Positions 1 through 12,849 of a DNA stretch of 64,000 nt are shown here, in pieces. Below the pieces are notes generated by a model. It did no database searches. It was not told the DNA's origin and saw nothing but the letters and a program-made list of their open reading frames with translations. This DNA comes from Closterium sp. Naga37s-1 (Eukaryota; Streptophyta; Zygnematophyceae; Desmidiales; Closteriaceae), in the NCBI GenBank assembly GCA_947471745.1, contig CANJKZ010000534.1, positions 310,001 to 374,000 on the forward strand, written 5' to 3'. How positions within the stretch are numbered: the stretch's first letter is position 1; each line of letters opens with the position of its first letter. Position numbers and translations under genes: made by a program.

Positions 1-3000
1 CCCCAGCTCCGAAATCCGCCCCTCGCGCGCGCGCTTCTCCGTCTCGAGCACGCGGAGATCGCGCTCGAGCCCCTCCGCGCGCACGCGCCACACCGCCACC
101 TCCTCCTGCAGCTGCACCACCTCCTTGCTGCGCGCGCCTTCCGCGGCCGACTCGCGCGTTGCCTTGACTTGCGCCGCCGTCGCCTCCTGCAGCAGCTCGC
201 GCAGCGACGCGAGCTGCAGCTCCAGCTCCTCCACGCGCACCGCCGCATCTACCTGACCTTTGAACTTCTTCGCCGCGCCTACTAGCCCCTTGGGCAGCGC
301 CGTCTTACCCGCTGCGCTCGCTCCTCCTGCTGCTGCTGCTCCGGAAGAATCCGCCGGGTTCGCTGCCGCGACGGCGACTGTAGTCGCCACGGCCACTGCT
401 TCCGCCGCCTCCTCCGCCTCCTCCGCTTCTTCCGCCAGCAGGTGCAGCTGCGCCGCTAGCGATGCCGCCGACTCCTCCGCGCGCTCCCGCATGCTCACCT
501 CCTCCGCCATGCGCACCGCCAACTGCTGCCGCTCCTCATCCGCCGCCTCGCACCGCCTCTGCAGCGCCGCGAGCTGGCTCCCCCGCGCCGCCACCTCGCT
601 CTCCAGCTCCGCGCGCTGCTCCGCCGCCCTCTCCACCTCCCGCTGCATCCTAGCGGCTTCCGCCCGCAGCGCCGCCGCCTCCTCCTCCGCCTCCGCCGCC
701 ACCTTCGCGGCGGACGCTTCCGCAGCCGCCAGGCATCCGCGCAGCCGCTCCACCTCAGCAGACGCGTTGATGACGTCGGCCTTGCGCTTGTCCAGCTCAT
801 CGCTGAGCTCAGCCACGTGCGCATTGAGCCGCGCAATGCTCTCCTGCTCCCGCTGCTGCTTCTTCGCGCGCAGCTCCTTCCACTTGCCCACCAGCCCGCC
901 CCCGCCTAGCTTCCTTCCCCCATCCGCACCAGCACCAGCACCAGAGCCAGCGCCATTGCTCCCCAAGCCCCCTGCCTCCGCGACGTCCGCTGACTCCGCC
1001 GGTTCCGCCGTTTCCGCCGGTTCCGCGGGTTCCACCCCCGTGGCGCGGATAATTTCCTCCATCGCGCCCTCCAGCTCCTTAATTCGCGCCTCCTTGCCCT
1101 CCGCGTCGCGCTTCGCGGCCGTCAAACTCGCCGCGAGCTCCAGGCTTTCCGCCGTCAGCTCCTGCGCCTCCTTCTCCGCCTCCGCCAGCTTCCGCTGCAG
1201 CTGCTCCACGCGGCTCGACTCGCACTCCGCCGCCGCCGCGGCCGGAGGGAGCGGCAACGGCGGGCCGCAGAATGCGCTAGTAGTGATGAGAGGAGTGGGA
1301 GTGGTACTGCCGCAGGAAGACGCGGCAGCAGACGCAGGAGGGGAGAGGCCTGGGGAGCGCGTCGCGGTGGCAGCAGCGCCATCACCACCATCCGCACCGG
1401 CGCATCCGCCAGCTGCAGCCGCCGCAGCCCCTTCCGCGCCCGTCGCTGCTTCTCCACCCTCCTCCCCGCCACCCGCCCCTCTTCCCGTTTCCGCTGGCCC
1501 CTCCGCGGTGCTCCGTCCGCCGCCCCTCAACGAATCCGCCCGCCAGTCGCCCTCCAGCTGCGCGAGGCGCGCCTCGAGCTGGTTGTGCGCGTCGACCGCC
1601 TTGCGCATGCGCTCGCGCCAGTCCGCCTCCAGCTTGCGCATGCGCTCGCGCCACTCCGCCTCGCGCTCGTCCGTCTGCCGCTGCGCGCGCTTGCCCGCCT
1701 GCTCGCGCGCCTGCTCGCGCTCGTACAGGTCCTGCGCGTCCCGCCGGTACTTGTCCGCGTCCGCTTCCGCGCGCTGCAGCGCCTTGGCCAGCTCCTCATT
1801 GGCGGACTGGGGGGCGGGAAGAGGGGAGGGGGAGGGGGAGTGGGAGGGGGAGGGGAATGAGTACAAGGTTATCATGTAAGCGGAGAAGTGGTGGGGTCAG
1901 TAGGCAGGAGGAACGAACTAACATGCGATGGGCGCAGGTGAGCAGGAAGTTGATGTTAGAAATAAACTAGACGAGGGTTGAGAGGAAGTGAAGAGTCAAC
2001 TGCGCTGGTCCCGTCATAACCGTCCCATCCCATCCCATGTCCGCCCATCTGTACCGAGAGCATTTCCACTTCCGATCTGAGTTGCGCGTTCAGCTCCGTG
2101 TGGTACTCCAGATCGCGCATCACCATCAGCACCGACGTGCCTCCGCCGACCCCCGCGCCTCCCGCCACCGCCTCCGCCTCGCTCTGCGCCACCTTCAGGA
2201 TCGCCACCTGCTTCGCCAGCGAGTCGCGCTCGCTCATCACCGCCGCCAACTGCGCCTCCGCCGCACGGTCCGCCACCAGCGACTCCGCCAGCTGCGCGCG
2301 CAGCGCCTCCACCTCGCGGAGCAACGCGCGCGAGGTCTGCTGCTGCGCCGTGCAGTCGCGCTGAAGCCCCTCGATCGCCGCCTCCGCCGCGACCAGGTCC
2401 GCCTGCAGCTCTCCGGCCCCGCCGCCGCTGCTGCTCCTTCCGCGCTCCCGCGCCGCCAGCGCAGCCGGCGGAGCCAAGGCCGCAGAAGGCCCGCCGCCGA
2501 GCGCCGCAGCAAAGCCGGGTCGAATGCCGGTTCCGGGGAGGAAAAGCGCGGAGGTGGATGCGCTGACGCTAATTCCGCTTTCGTGCAGCCCTCCCGCTCC
2601 CGCTCCCCCCGCCGCAGTTGCGCCTTTTCCGCCGGGTCCGCCCACGCCCGCGCGGGTGGCCTCAATGAGAACGTCCGACATGGAGTGGCGCAGCGGGTTC
2701 GCGCCGTCGTTCCCCACTCCGCCGCTGAGACTGCGGAGCGGGGTCCGGAACGCGCCGAAGCGCCCCCCCGTACCACCTACTGCTGCGCCGCCCAGGGTTG
2801 CTGGGAGCCCCGCGGAAGGTTCCGGCGCAGTAGAGGAGGCGGAGAGCAGGCAGGAAGTGGGAGACATGGCGCTGGCGGGAAGCGGAGGGAGATTGGGGGA
2901 GGATGGGGGGAAGAGCTTCAGCCCGACTCCGCGCATTCCCGCGGGTTTGAGCCCCGGGGATCGGTCCTTGTGCGCCGCCCCGAGGTTCCCCGTGCTGATG

Positions 3001-5864
3001 CTGTCGTGAAGTCCGCCTGCGGCAGGGTGCGCGGGGTACCCCGCGCCCGGAATGAACCTTCCGCCTCCGCCCACCTCCATGGGTCCGCTCGCCACGCTGC
3101 GGTGATACGGGTCCCCCACCAGCGCGGGGTTCGGCGGCCGGCGGAGCTCCCCCGAGAACGACACTAGCGGCGGAAGCTCCTCGTCCTCCCCCAGTGTGCT
3201 CTCTGCCTTCCCCGCGGAAGGCTCCGCGCCCTTGGTGCTCGCGGGCGCGGGGGAAGCGGCAGCGGGGAGCGCGATGGGCGGAGGGAGAGAGCCGGCGGCA
3301 GGGGAGCCCCTGGCGGCTGCGGAGGTGGCGGGTGATCGATCGAAGGAGAAGAAGCCGGAGCGGGTGCGGGCGGAGGGGGGGGATTTCATGGGCGCAAGAG
3401 CGGGGGACGCGCTCATGGCAGGGCTAGCGATCCCGGCCGCGCCAGCAGCGCCGGCAGCGGCAGCAGGAGCTGGGGCGTCCCCCGCGTCTCCCTTTGCGGG
3501 GTCGCCGGCGGTTTCCGCCGCCTTTGCGCTGCTCTCACCTCCCGCGGTAGCGCATATGGCGCCCGTCGCGGCGGGGGAGGACGCACCCTTCCCCGCGCCA
3601 ACCCCCTCCATGAGGGACGCGGAGCGGCGGAAGAGCTTCGCGGCGGCTGCGCCGGCAGCAGAGGCCGTGGCGACGACGCCGCCGCCGCTGCCACCGCCGC
3701 TGCTGCTGCTGCTGGCAGGGGCGGGAGCGGTTGGAGCAGGCGCCGTGGCGGAAGTATCGGTGGTGTCGGTGGGCTTGCTACGCGCCTTGGGGCGATGATC
3801 GGGGAGCTGCGTTGCGAGGGAGCGCGGAGACGAGAGGAAGAGAGGGAGAGAGGGAGAGGGAGAGAGAATGAAGAGAGGGTGAGGGAGTGAGGTAGTGAGG
3901 TAGTGAGGCGAGGAGGAAGTAAAGCAGGAGAGGCAAGAATAGCCTAGAACTAGCGAAGGGAGCATTCAACGGAACGCGGCGAGATATTGCTGGCAGTGAG
4001 CAACGAGGAGAAGGGACAAGGAAGATGGGCGAGGACAAGGGCGAGGGAGGGGGGAAATTACCGCAAGGCGGTAGATGAAGCTCGCTGCCTTGCCCGCCGT
4101 GCTCCCGCTGCCGCTGCCACTGCCGCTGTTGCTGCTGTTGCTGCTGCCGGCACTCAGGCCAGTGCTCCCGCCAGCGCCGCTACTGGCGCTGCTGCTGCCG
4201 CTACTGCTGCTGGCGCCTCCCTCGCTGGGCACGCTGCTGCTGCTGGCGCTGGTAACGCTGGCGCCCTCTGCACTCTCCGCGCAGCTCCCCTCAGTCGCGC
4301 CGCAAGACGACACCGCCTCCTTGTCCGCCACCGCCGCCTGCTGTTGCGCCTCAACCGCGCTGTCGGAAGGTTCCGCTTCTGCCGCCGCTGGCGCGGGGTC
4401 AACCGCGCCTGCATCGGCGCTGCTGCTGCTTCCGCCAGCCGCCGCCTCCGCAAGCTCTTCCGCCGGTGGCGCGGCGCTCGGCTGCGCGGCAATGGGCTGC
4501 GCAGCGCACTGCTGCGCGGCGCTGGGCTGCTCCGCACCCGCTTCTTTCTCCGCACCTTCCCCTTGGGGCGCGGGCACTGCAGGCTCCGCCTTGCGCGCGC
4601 TGTCACCTGCGGGTTCCGCGTCCTCGCCATAGTACTCATCGTCATAGCTATAGTCGCCTTCGTCCCCCTCCGCCTGCGTGCTGCCGGCCGGGGTTTGCTC
4701 GTCTGCCGTCTCTTCCTCCTCACGCGGGTCTAGCGGGAAGCTTTGCAACGTAGCCTGCACATGGGAATGTGAAGGGGTACGACGGGAGAGCTTAGTGCCA
4801 AGTGACGTTGACGGGAGGTGGATATTGAATAAGGGGAACCTACGTTCGGCGACGCGAGCGAACGGAAGCGATCAAGGGAAATGAGAAGGCATGGGCGGCG
4901 GAGCGGGGTGGGGGGGAAAGGTGGGGGAGATTGGGGAAGGAGCAGCGAGCGCGGGGTGGTGCGCGAGCACGTACGTGGAGGACGGAGCCGGCGGCGAGCG
5001 GAAGCGCACGCTGGTCGAGCTGGCGGTACTTGATAAAGTCCACGAGATTCAACGTCGCCTCGCCCAACACCGTGCCCCACGTGCCGCCCTGCCGCGCTCC
5101 AACGCACACGCACACACATACAGCAGACGAGGTGCAAAAACGCAGCAAGGGACACGGGGAGACCATACAACGCGATAAGCCCATTGTTGTTGCAAACTAT
5201 GAAAGATCTCAGCCAGTTTTTCGTGGCAGAAAGGAGTAATGGAGCTTAACGGTAACGAACCAGGTAGTGCGCAGGCACATGCGGAGGGTACGGCGGGTAC
5301 GGCCTGAGGATATGGCAAGGGTAAAGAAAGGATCACTCACGGTGGAGACGACGAAGCGGTACGCCTTGGGCTCGTACGCCTTGGTCTTGGGGTTGCGCGC
5401 GATCTTGACGACATGCGTGACCGTCTCGGGCCACTGGCATATGCCGTTGCGCACCGCCGACTTGGTCGTCTGCGCCTCTGTGCGCCCCGAGTCGCACGAT
5501 ATCACCGACACGCACAGCTGGTCGTAACCTGACAGGGGGATCTGGTGGATGCGCGGCGGGATGAGCGGCGGGAGCAAAATGCACGACATGGGAAGCAAGG
5601 AAGGGAAGAACGGGCGGTCAGGACAAGCAGGGGGAAGTAGAGGCTAGGAATGCCTGCTGCATTAGTTAAAGGCATCATTGCCAGTTGCAGCGCAAGTACG
5701 TGAGGACTTGGATAATACGTTTTTTAACCTAATCCAGTGGAAGCTGCGTCGCGAAAGTGAGGGAGCTGACGAGAACCATGTCGGCATGAACTCACACGAG
5801 TGGCGTGGAACCTAAAGCGGAACTCGAACTTCTCCTTGACGCGTCCTCGCAGCCCTTTGAACAT
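1..5864 (-). CDS. NT-C2 (EEIG1/EHBP1-type) domain coiled-coil protein, 3' end outside window
   Basis: Six exons can be placed on the minus strand, all phase 0: 5864-5796, 5541-5341, 5088-4975, 4754-4062, 3806-2055 and 1806 to beyond base 1. Exons 1 to 4 encode the N-terminal C2 domain of the plant myosin-heavy-chain-like NT-C2 family: MFKGLRGRVKEKFEF, FRFHATR, GYDQLCVSV, KSAVRNGICQW, YRFVVST, GTVLGEATLNLVDF and GSVLH followed by ATLQSFPL, in the usual order. Exon 4 continues into an acidic Ser/Ala-rich linker. Exon 5 is mostly Ala/Gly/Ser/Pro-rich and ends in a coiled coil (RDLEYHTELNAQLRSEVEML). Exon 6 is 602 codons of heptad-like Ala/Glu/Arg/Leu coiled coil, still open at the edge. I chose the ATG at 5864 because the family starts at MFK; an in-frame ATG at 5915 would add 17 residues. 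Family knowledge suggests a membrane or cytoskeleton adaptor; the partner is unknown. Confidence 0.86.
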
Positions 5865-7224
5865 GGAGCCTTGCAGCATGAGCGGCCGCAAGGGCTCCGT
5901 GAGGTTCGCTACCATGGCTGCCGCTCAACCCCTCACTGCAAAAGGCGGATCCAACGCTGCTTCTATTCTCACTACCTCGTCGCCTACTTGGCGCGCTTCT
6001 CGAGACTGCTCCTAATGTTGGAAGTTCCTAAGCATGCACTCATTGCATTTGCGGATTGCCCATAACGCCGTGGAGACTGCAGTGTGGATGTTACCAGGGC
6101 TGATTCTTGTGAAGGACCACTCTACATGTGCCAAGGGGAATGGGACGAGTGTAAGCAAGGCCCTGGCGTGTCGGGGAATGCTGAGCCTTGACTGAGTCTT
6201 ACGCATGAAGTAACGAGGCGCAAGCACAAGTAGTTTCTGTGCGATGTTGTTGGGCTGGGAGGGAGTAGCGGCAGACCATTGTGGTGGTGGAGGGAGGGGA
6301 TGGCAGCGGAGGGAGCTCACAATTTGCCACGACGGCTACCATCGCGATTCGGGTCGTTTCTTGCTGTTGCGCTGCCAGAGCACCTTTGCTGAAAATGCCA
6401 ATGTGAGTAGCCAATTAGGAAAACACTTAGTCGAAACTCCCTGCCAGCCCACACAAAGTGGCAAGAACTACACTTGCTTTTAGAGACACCGAGTCGGCCT
6501 GCCTTTTCACGAGGCGCCGTGTCACGTACAAATCAAGGCCGTAAGCGGCGATCTGGGGGGACACGCGCTCGTGTACTGTGGTTTCGTGGGTGTTCGTTCT
6601 GTGTAACGCAATTCGTTCAAGTTGGGTTAGCTGAGCGTTACTTGAAGGTCTCAAAACTCAAGTCAGTAGAAGTCTGGAGCCAGAATATCATAAATCGAGT
6701 AGCTTCATCAACCATATCGAGTACAAATCGAGGTGTCAGATGTGGCTTTCGCGCGACATCATCTGACGACAAGACCGCGAAGCCATTCGGATCCACCAAT
6801 CACCGCATCGGGCCAAGAGTGCAAGCCAATCATAGAAAGGCAAGTCATGTCTGGTGTGTGAAGCCCTTCTAGGATGTTTCCCTCTCACCAGAAGCAGGAC
6901 AGACATCGGTCTCACCCGCGCGTCGCATGTCGGGCGGTCTGGTGTAGGTCATTCGCCTTTGACGTGAATGTCCGCCGTGACCGAAGGAAGCAATCGTTCA
7001 CTTCGCACAGGGCCACTTCTCCTGTCCTGGCCTTGCGGTCGCACGCGCCACTGCTCGCTCTGCCTCTCAAATTCCTCTCTTGGCCTCAGGAGTTGCTAGC
7101 ATCGAGAATTTCTGGCCTTGTTTGAAACCTTGAAACACAGCCCACTGCGATCGAAGATCCTCAAATACTTGATACCAGCACAATTCCTTCTATCTTAGGG
7201 ACAGAAGCTTTGAAGCCAGGTGCA
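5865..7224. other. Divergent intergenic region
   Basis: This stretch separates two divergently transcribed genes, NT-C2 on the minus strand and the methyltransferase on the plus strand, so it should hold both promoters and 5' UTRs. I see only short shadow reading frames and no repeat, RNA gene or clear TATA box. Confidence 0.6.
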
Positions 7225-10200
7225 ATGGCGTGCCAAGTAATGGTGGGAGGGCGGATTATCCTATCAGCCTTGCTTGTCTTGTTTCTCCTCCAAATATCAG
7301 ATGCAGCACCTGGAAATGCAGCCGATCGACCCCATCGAAAGGCTCCTCTTCGGAGGCTACTTCGCGAGATGCAACGGCGACTGGCAGAGGACGTAACTCC
7401 GTACGAGCCCTGCGCCATGCGCTACATGGACTACTCGCCGTGCGAGGATCCCAACCGCGCGAAGAGATTCATTAAAGCAAACCTCGCGCATCGCGAACGA
7501 CACTGCCCGAAGAGCTCCGAGCAGCTGAACTGCCTCATCCCGCCGCCCGTCGGGTACAAGCGCCCGGTCCCCTGGCCGCAGAGCCGCGACGAGGCGTGGT
7601 ACGTGAACGTGCCGCACAAGCAGTTGACGATGGCGAAGGCGGACCAGAACTGGATCCGGTACGACGAGCAGACGGAGAAGTTTTCGTTCCCTGGCGGCGG
7701 CACGATGTTCCACAAAGGCGCGGATCACTACCTGGAAGAGCTGGGCAAGCTCATTCCGCTCACGGATGGCTCCATTCGCACGGCGCTTGACACCGGTTGC
7801 GGGGTAAGAAACCGCTAGTCGCCGATCCCGCTCGACCCGTTCCATTCCTGAGCTGACTGCAAGCAGAACCGTCAGCAAGAACCGTGTTATCCACTCCTGA
7901 TCGCTTTTATGGGCCCAACTGCCAGCTGAGCCCCGATGCGCGCTCTTTCCGCACCATGCGCCGTGTTTCTCGCAGGTGGGGAGCTTCGGCGCGTATTTGC
8001 TGAGCCGCGGCGTGCTGACCATGTCGCTGGCGCCGCGCGATGGGCACGAGGCGCAGGTGCAGTTCGCGCTGGAGCGAGGCCTGCCCGCCATGATCGGCGT
8101 GCTGGCCAGCAAGCGCCTGCCTTACCCCGCGCGCTCCTTCGACCTCGCGCACTGCTCGCGCTGCCTTATCCCGTGGTGGAACGAAGGTGCGCGCGATGGG
8201 GGGTGTCAGCACATGTAACGGGTACATTAGTAGGCGCGACGTGTACATGAGCAACAAGCCGCAAAGCGTTCCGTGTTTTTACTCGTCCGGCTGTGTACCT
8301 GGCAGGCTAGACTACATCACAGGCTTGCACCGATCCTAATTCATCCCCACTCCCGCTCGCCCCCCCCAGATGGGCGCCTTCTGGCGGAGATCGACCGCGT
8401 GCTGCGCCCCGGCGGGTTCTGGGTGCTGACGGGTCCGCCCATCGACTGGCAGCACTACGCGCGCGGGTGGAACCGCACCAAGGAGGACCTGTCGGCGGAG
8501 CAGGACCGGCTGGAGGCGGCGGCGGCGAAGATGTGCTGGCGCAAGTACAAGCAGGCGGGCATGTTCGCGATATGGCAGAAGCCTTTGGACGGCGCGTGCC
8601 AGAAGAGCCGCGGGGACTCGAGCCCGCCCATGTGCCCCGCGGACCAGGATGCGGACCTGTCGTGGTAGGGCGCCTGGCGGGGATGGCGTGGTTGGGGTTG
8701 GTGGTAGCGGGGCGGTTACCAGGTGACGGGGTGATGGTGATGAGGAGGAGGAAGAGGAGGATGGGATGTGAATTGAGAGATAGTGGGGTGGAGATGGTGG
8801 GGCATGAGCGCGATAGGCGGTACTTGCGGCTGGCTCGTTATCAGTTGGTGCAGCTCATTTCTGACTGCCGGTGGCTTCTCTTATTTCTGCGTCCTTCTGT
8901 CATGCCCTGCGCTTGGTGCATACCACGCTCTTCCTTCCCCAACCCACCCCCTCCCCCCTTCCATGCCCCACTTCTCCCGCCTGTTGCTCATCTCACTTCA
9001 TCTCTCCGCTCGTCCCTCTCCCGTGTCGCGCCTTTCCTGTCCCCGCACCAGGTACACGCCCATGGCGACGTGTCTGACTCCTGTGCCCGCAGCAGACAGC
9101 AACGGCGTGGCGGGCGGCAGCGTGGACAAGTGGCCCGCCCGGCTCACCGCCACGCCGCCCCGCATTGCCCTTGGTCTGCTCTCAGGCAAGCCTGGCGTTG
9201 CTCTTGCTAGCAGCGCGGCTGCCTCTACCGCGGATGATGTGGAGGAACGTGCAGAGGAGGAGGCGCAGGAGAGTGCGGAGGAGGTTGCAGAGGGGGCGGC
9301 GGAGGAGGAGGGGGCCAGCGGAGATGATACGGAGAGCAAGGAGGCGGGTGAGGAGGAAAAGGCAGGGGTTGAAGAGGAGAAGGAGGGGGGAAGTGAGGAG
9401 GATAGCACGGAGGGTGAGGAGGAGAGCACGGGGGGAAGCGAGAAGGAGAGCAAAGAGGGAGGCGAGGAGGAGAGCAAGGAGACAAGCGAGGAGGAGGCAG
9501 ATGAGGAGAGGGCAGAGCGGGCACAAGAGGAGAGCGGTGGTGGTGCTGTGATCAAAGAGGAGAGCAGCGAGGAAGAGGAAGGCAGTGAGGGCAAAGCTGA
9601 GGAAGGCAGTGAGGAGACAAGCGAGGAGAGAAGCGAGGGCAGTGCAGAGGGCGGTGACGAGGCAGGCGGGGAGGAAAGCAGTGAGGACGTACAGAGGCGG
9701 CGGCTGAAGGGGGAGAGTGAGGGCGGGGTTGTGGTGGAGGATCTGACAGTGGAGGACTTTGCAGCGGACTCTGACAAGTGGAGGCAGCGCGTGCGCTGGT
9801 ACAAGCGCACCCTGCTGCCGGACCTAGGGCAGGAGGGCGGGCAGTACAGAAACATCATGGACATGAGCGCGGGCATGGGCGGGTTTGCGGCCGCGCTGGG
9901 GCATGATCCTGTGTGGGTGATGAATGTGGTGGCTGTGGACAGAGGGGACGCCTTTGGCGGGGATGCTGAAGGCTCGGAGGCACCAGCGCATGTGTCGTTT
10001 GGCGCGGCTAACTCCCTCGGGGTTATCTATGACCGCGGGCTGCTGGGAACGTACCAGGACTGGTATGTGCTTGAGTTTTTTAAAGCACCCTCGGCTTTCA
10101 TCCACCCCGTGCCGTTTTTCGTATGTTGAGTCTACATGCTGTGCTGATGCCCTTGCCTTGCTCATCTATGTGCCGGTTGCCTAATGTGTTGCTGTTTCCT

Positions 10201-10881
10201 TTCTGTGTGGTGGTGGTGGCTCTGCAGGTGTGAAGCGTTCTCCACGTACCCCCGCACCTATGACCTCGTGCATGCCAACGAGCTCTTCTCCCAGTGGACT
10301 AGCAGGTGTGCCCCGTCTCACCCTGCTTCCTCACTCTGCTACCCTGCTACCTCAACTCTCTCATTCAGTCATCCTGCTGTATTTTTCATCTTCTTGCATC
10401 TCCTTCGCATTTCCAGCTTGATGACCGTTGGCCGAAGGCACGAATTCTCGTCCATCTCTCTCCATTCACAGTTTCCCTGTTCACAAATCCAGGCCGTGCC
10501 ACCTGGAGCAGGTGCTGCTCTAGGTGGTCCGCAACCTGCCCTGCAACAAGAGTTCTTCTCACCCGCAAGAAACCTGCGAACGCCTTGTTCAGTCACCTCG
10601 AAAACCCTAAAACAATCTCTCTCCCCCCTTTCCTCGCACCATGATGACCCAGGCCGTGCCCAGTGGAGCAGGTGCTGCTGGAGGTGGACCGCATCCTGCG
10701 CCCTGAGGGAGTGGTGCTCATTCGCGATGACCTTGCCACACTGCGCCGCATCAAGCACATTGCGCCGGCACTGCGCTGGGACGCACGCATTGAGCGCCCC
10801 GGAAAGGAAGATTCCGTGGGCAAGGACGGCGACGAGGAGGTGGTGCTTGTGTGTACCAAAAAGTATTGGACGTCTGGTTAG
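7225..10881 (+). CDS. PMT-type (DUF248) S-adenosylmethionine-dependent methyltransferase, QUA2/TSD2-like
   Basis: Six exons give 800 residues: 7225-7803, 7976-8186, 8370-8664, 9052-10062, 10228-10305 and 10653-10881. All introns are GT-AG and the phases agree. A short basic N-terminus and one hydrophobic segment ([12 protein letters not shown]) suggest a type II Golgi membrane protein. The duplicated methyltransferase halves are clear. The first has [29 protein letters not shown], the SAM-binding ALDTGCG followed by [39 protein letters not shown] and [12 protein letters not shown]. The second has [55 protein letters not shown] and KKYWTSG. Plant members methylate pectin in the Golgi and affect cell adhesion; that function is inferred. 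Oddity: about 180 acidic Glu/Ser/Gly residues lie between the halves (about 9190-9730). Confidence 0.95.
10494..10545 (+). repeat. Degenerate copy of the 5' edge of PMT exon 6, with splice acceptor
   Basis: Just after an AATCCAG acceptor, about 52 bases closely match the start of the true exon 6 at 10653-10705. The copy has an in-frame TAG, so splicing to it would truncate the protein before the last 70 residues. It lies in the intron upstream of the real exon, like the decoys in the Tra1 gene. A TCAGTCACCTCG remnant near 10601 between the copies resembles one arm of the Tra1 palindromes. Confidence 0.75.
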
Positions 10882-11435
10882 ACTGGCAGAGGTGGTTTGG
10901 AGTCATCTTAGATTGTGGTTTAGCTGTTTTTTTACTCTGGGGATATGTGGGCGGTGCAGACTTAACTAGCATCCAACTAGAATCTGTTGTTTCGTGTAAG
11001 GTGTCTTGTTCTTCCTGTGTGTAGATGCACCATTACTAGTTAAAAAGTAGGCTCTAAAAGTCATAGGGATGTGGCCCAGGAACTTGGAAAGAATGGAACC
11101 AAATAGATACTTGTCTCGAAATCGCGAAGACCAGTAACGCTGTCGCTTTCCTCGTTCACTCCAAACACAATTCGCATGACCCTTTTCCCACGCTTCACAG
11201 AAGAGGGGAAAGCCACCACATGATTGGTCGAAATAAGTGCTTCCAGATCTGGTGTCAGTTTTTGCGAGGCTGCTGCTGCTTGTCTCCTCCATCACACACC
11301 TCTGCTCTGATCAAACAATCACTTCTGTTCACACACTTGGTGACCTCTTGATTTTACTACGGAGTTTCTCGGGCGGATTGTGCGGGTGGATCGGCTGCTT
11401 TTCTCTCTAGTAGTGCCCGATTAGTTCGCTTAACG
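10882..11435. other. Intergenic: PMT 3' UTR and ceramide synthase promoter
   Basis: The two genes are in tandem on the plus strand, separated by 554 bases. I see no reading frame of note, no repeat and no RNA gene. A GATTGGT (CCAAT-box-like on the minus strand) is present near 11222. Confidence 0.5.
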
Positions 11436-12849
11436 ATGTCAGGCGTGCTCGCCTACGTGAGGGATAACTGGGATGTGGAAAGTGAACCCAGAGCGTACGA
11501 GCTTCTGTCGATTATAGTTTTCGCTTGCATCTTCCCGACACTCCGTTTCATTCTGGACAGACTCGTGTTTGAGGTACTTTCAGCATAAGGCTTTCGTTTC
11601 TAACTTATCACTAGACATTTGCGTTACTAACTTATCACTAAGCATTTGCGTTACTAACTTATCTTTCGCCGATGCAGAAAGTGGGCCGACGGTACATTCT
11701 TAGCCGAGGGGACTGGAGTAAGGGCAGTGGAACAGCCACAACCCTTGAAAAGTCGGAGAAACAAGCATTGCTAAAGACCCACATTAAATTCAAAGAATCA
11801 TGCTGGAAGTGCATGTACTACATTTCCGCCGAGATATTTTCTGTGCTTATAACCCTGGGCGAGCCCTGGATGGAAGATATTAAGTACTACTGGGTGGGCC
11901 CTGGGGATCAGAAGTGGCCCGACCAAATGATGAAGTAAGGCTGGACGCGCATATCAGACTTGTGACTTCCAGATTTCCTCTGTCGTTGCTAATGTTTGCT
12001 TGATTGTGCAGGCTAAAGTTAAAAACGTTGTTTTGTTACGTCGGAGGATTCTACACGTACAGCGTTTTTGCGCTCATATTTTGGGAAACAAGACGGAAGG
12101 ACTTCGGCGTGAGCATGACTCATCACGTGACTTGCGTAATCCTTGTCATTACCGCCTACATATTCAGGTATCAACACTCACAACCGTTGATTCTGTAGTC
12201 TGTTATTCTAATACTGGGCCACAAATCTACTTTTCCTAGAGTGAGAAGGACTATTTGCAGTTTAGCTCACTGTCCTTTGTTACTGTGATTGTCAGGTTCG
12301 GCCGTGTCTGTTCCTTGATGGTTGCGATCCATGATGCGAGCGACATCTTCCTCGAGCTCGCCAAGCTGAGCAAGTACATTGAATTCGAAACAAGCGCGAC
12401 CATCAACTTTCTTATCTTTGCGGCATCTTGGGCATGGTTGAGGCTCTGGTGGTATCCTCGGTACATCATCTACAGTTCAAGGTAAGGAACTATCTACCAC
12501 CATATCTCACCCCCGTGCGTGCATCCTCGGGCTAATGCATTTTATCTCCTGTCTGACAGCTACCAGGTGGTTCAGCTGCTGGACAAGATGGACCACGTGG
12601 AATATGGCCCGAAGACTTACTACTTCTTTAACTTCATTCTCGTTCTCCTGCTAGTACTTCACGTGTACTGGTGGATACTTATTGCCAAAGTTATTATCAG
12701 GCAGTTTGGATCAGGAGCAGTGGAAGATGGCAGATCTGGTGAGTACACTAATTTTACCTGTTCGGGTTACACATTGCGTCTGGCTCATTTCAGCCATAGC
12801 TGATGAGCGCCTTTCGTTCGTTACAGATGATGACGAAGACGACGACTAG
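11436..12849 (+). CDS. Ceramide synthase, LAG1/LOH family (TLC domain)
   Basis: Six exons give 312 residues: 11436-11573, 11678-11934, 12012-12167, 12296-12481, 12560-12738 and 12827-12849, with GT-AG introns and consistent phases. The order follows plant LOH proteins: FPTLRFILDRLVFE, KFKESCWKCMYYISAE, EPWMEDIKYYWVGPGDQ, GGFYTYSVFALIFWETRRKD, then the Lag1 motif with the paired histidines (FGVSMTHHVT), AIHDASDIFLELAKLSKY, and a hydrophobic segment ending VLHVYWWILI. It ends in an acidic tail after two arginine-containing motifs (DDDEDDD), as in plant LOH proteins. There is no homeobox-like insert, also as in plants. The enzyme N-acylates long-chain sphingoid bases in the endoplasmic reticulum; the paired histidines are the expected catalytic residues. 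The length is typical of the family. Intron 1 repeats a TACTAAC branch-point-like motif. Confidence 0.96.

Noticed and set aside
260-1879. 539-codon plus-strand frame
   Set aside because: It is antisense to the coiled-coil exon of the NT-C2 gene, whose minus frame joins conserved exons in phase.
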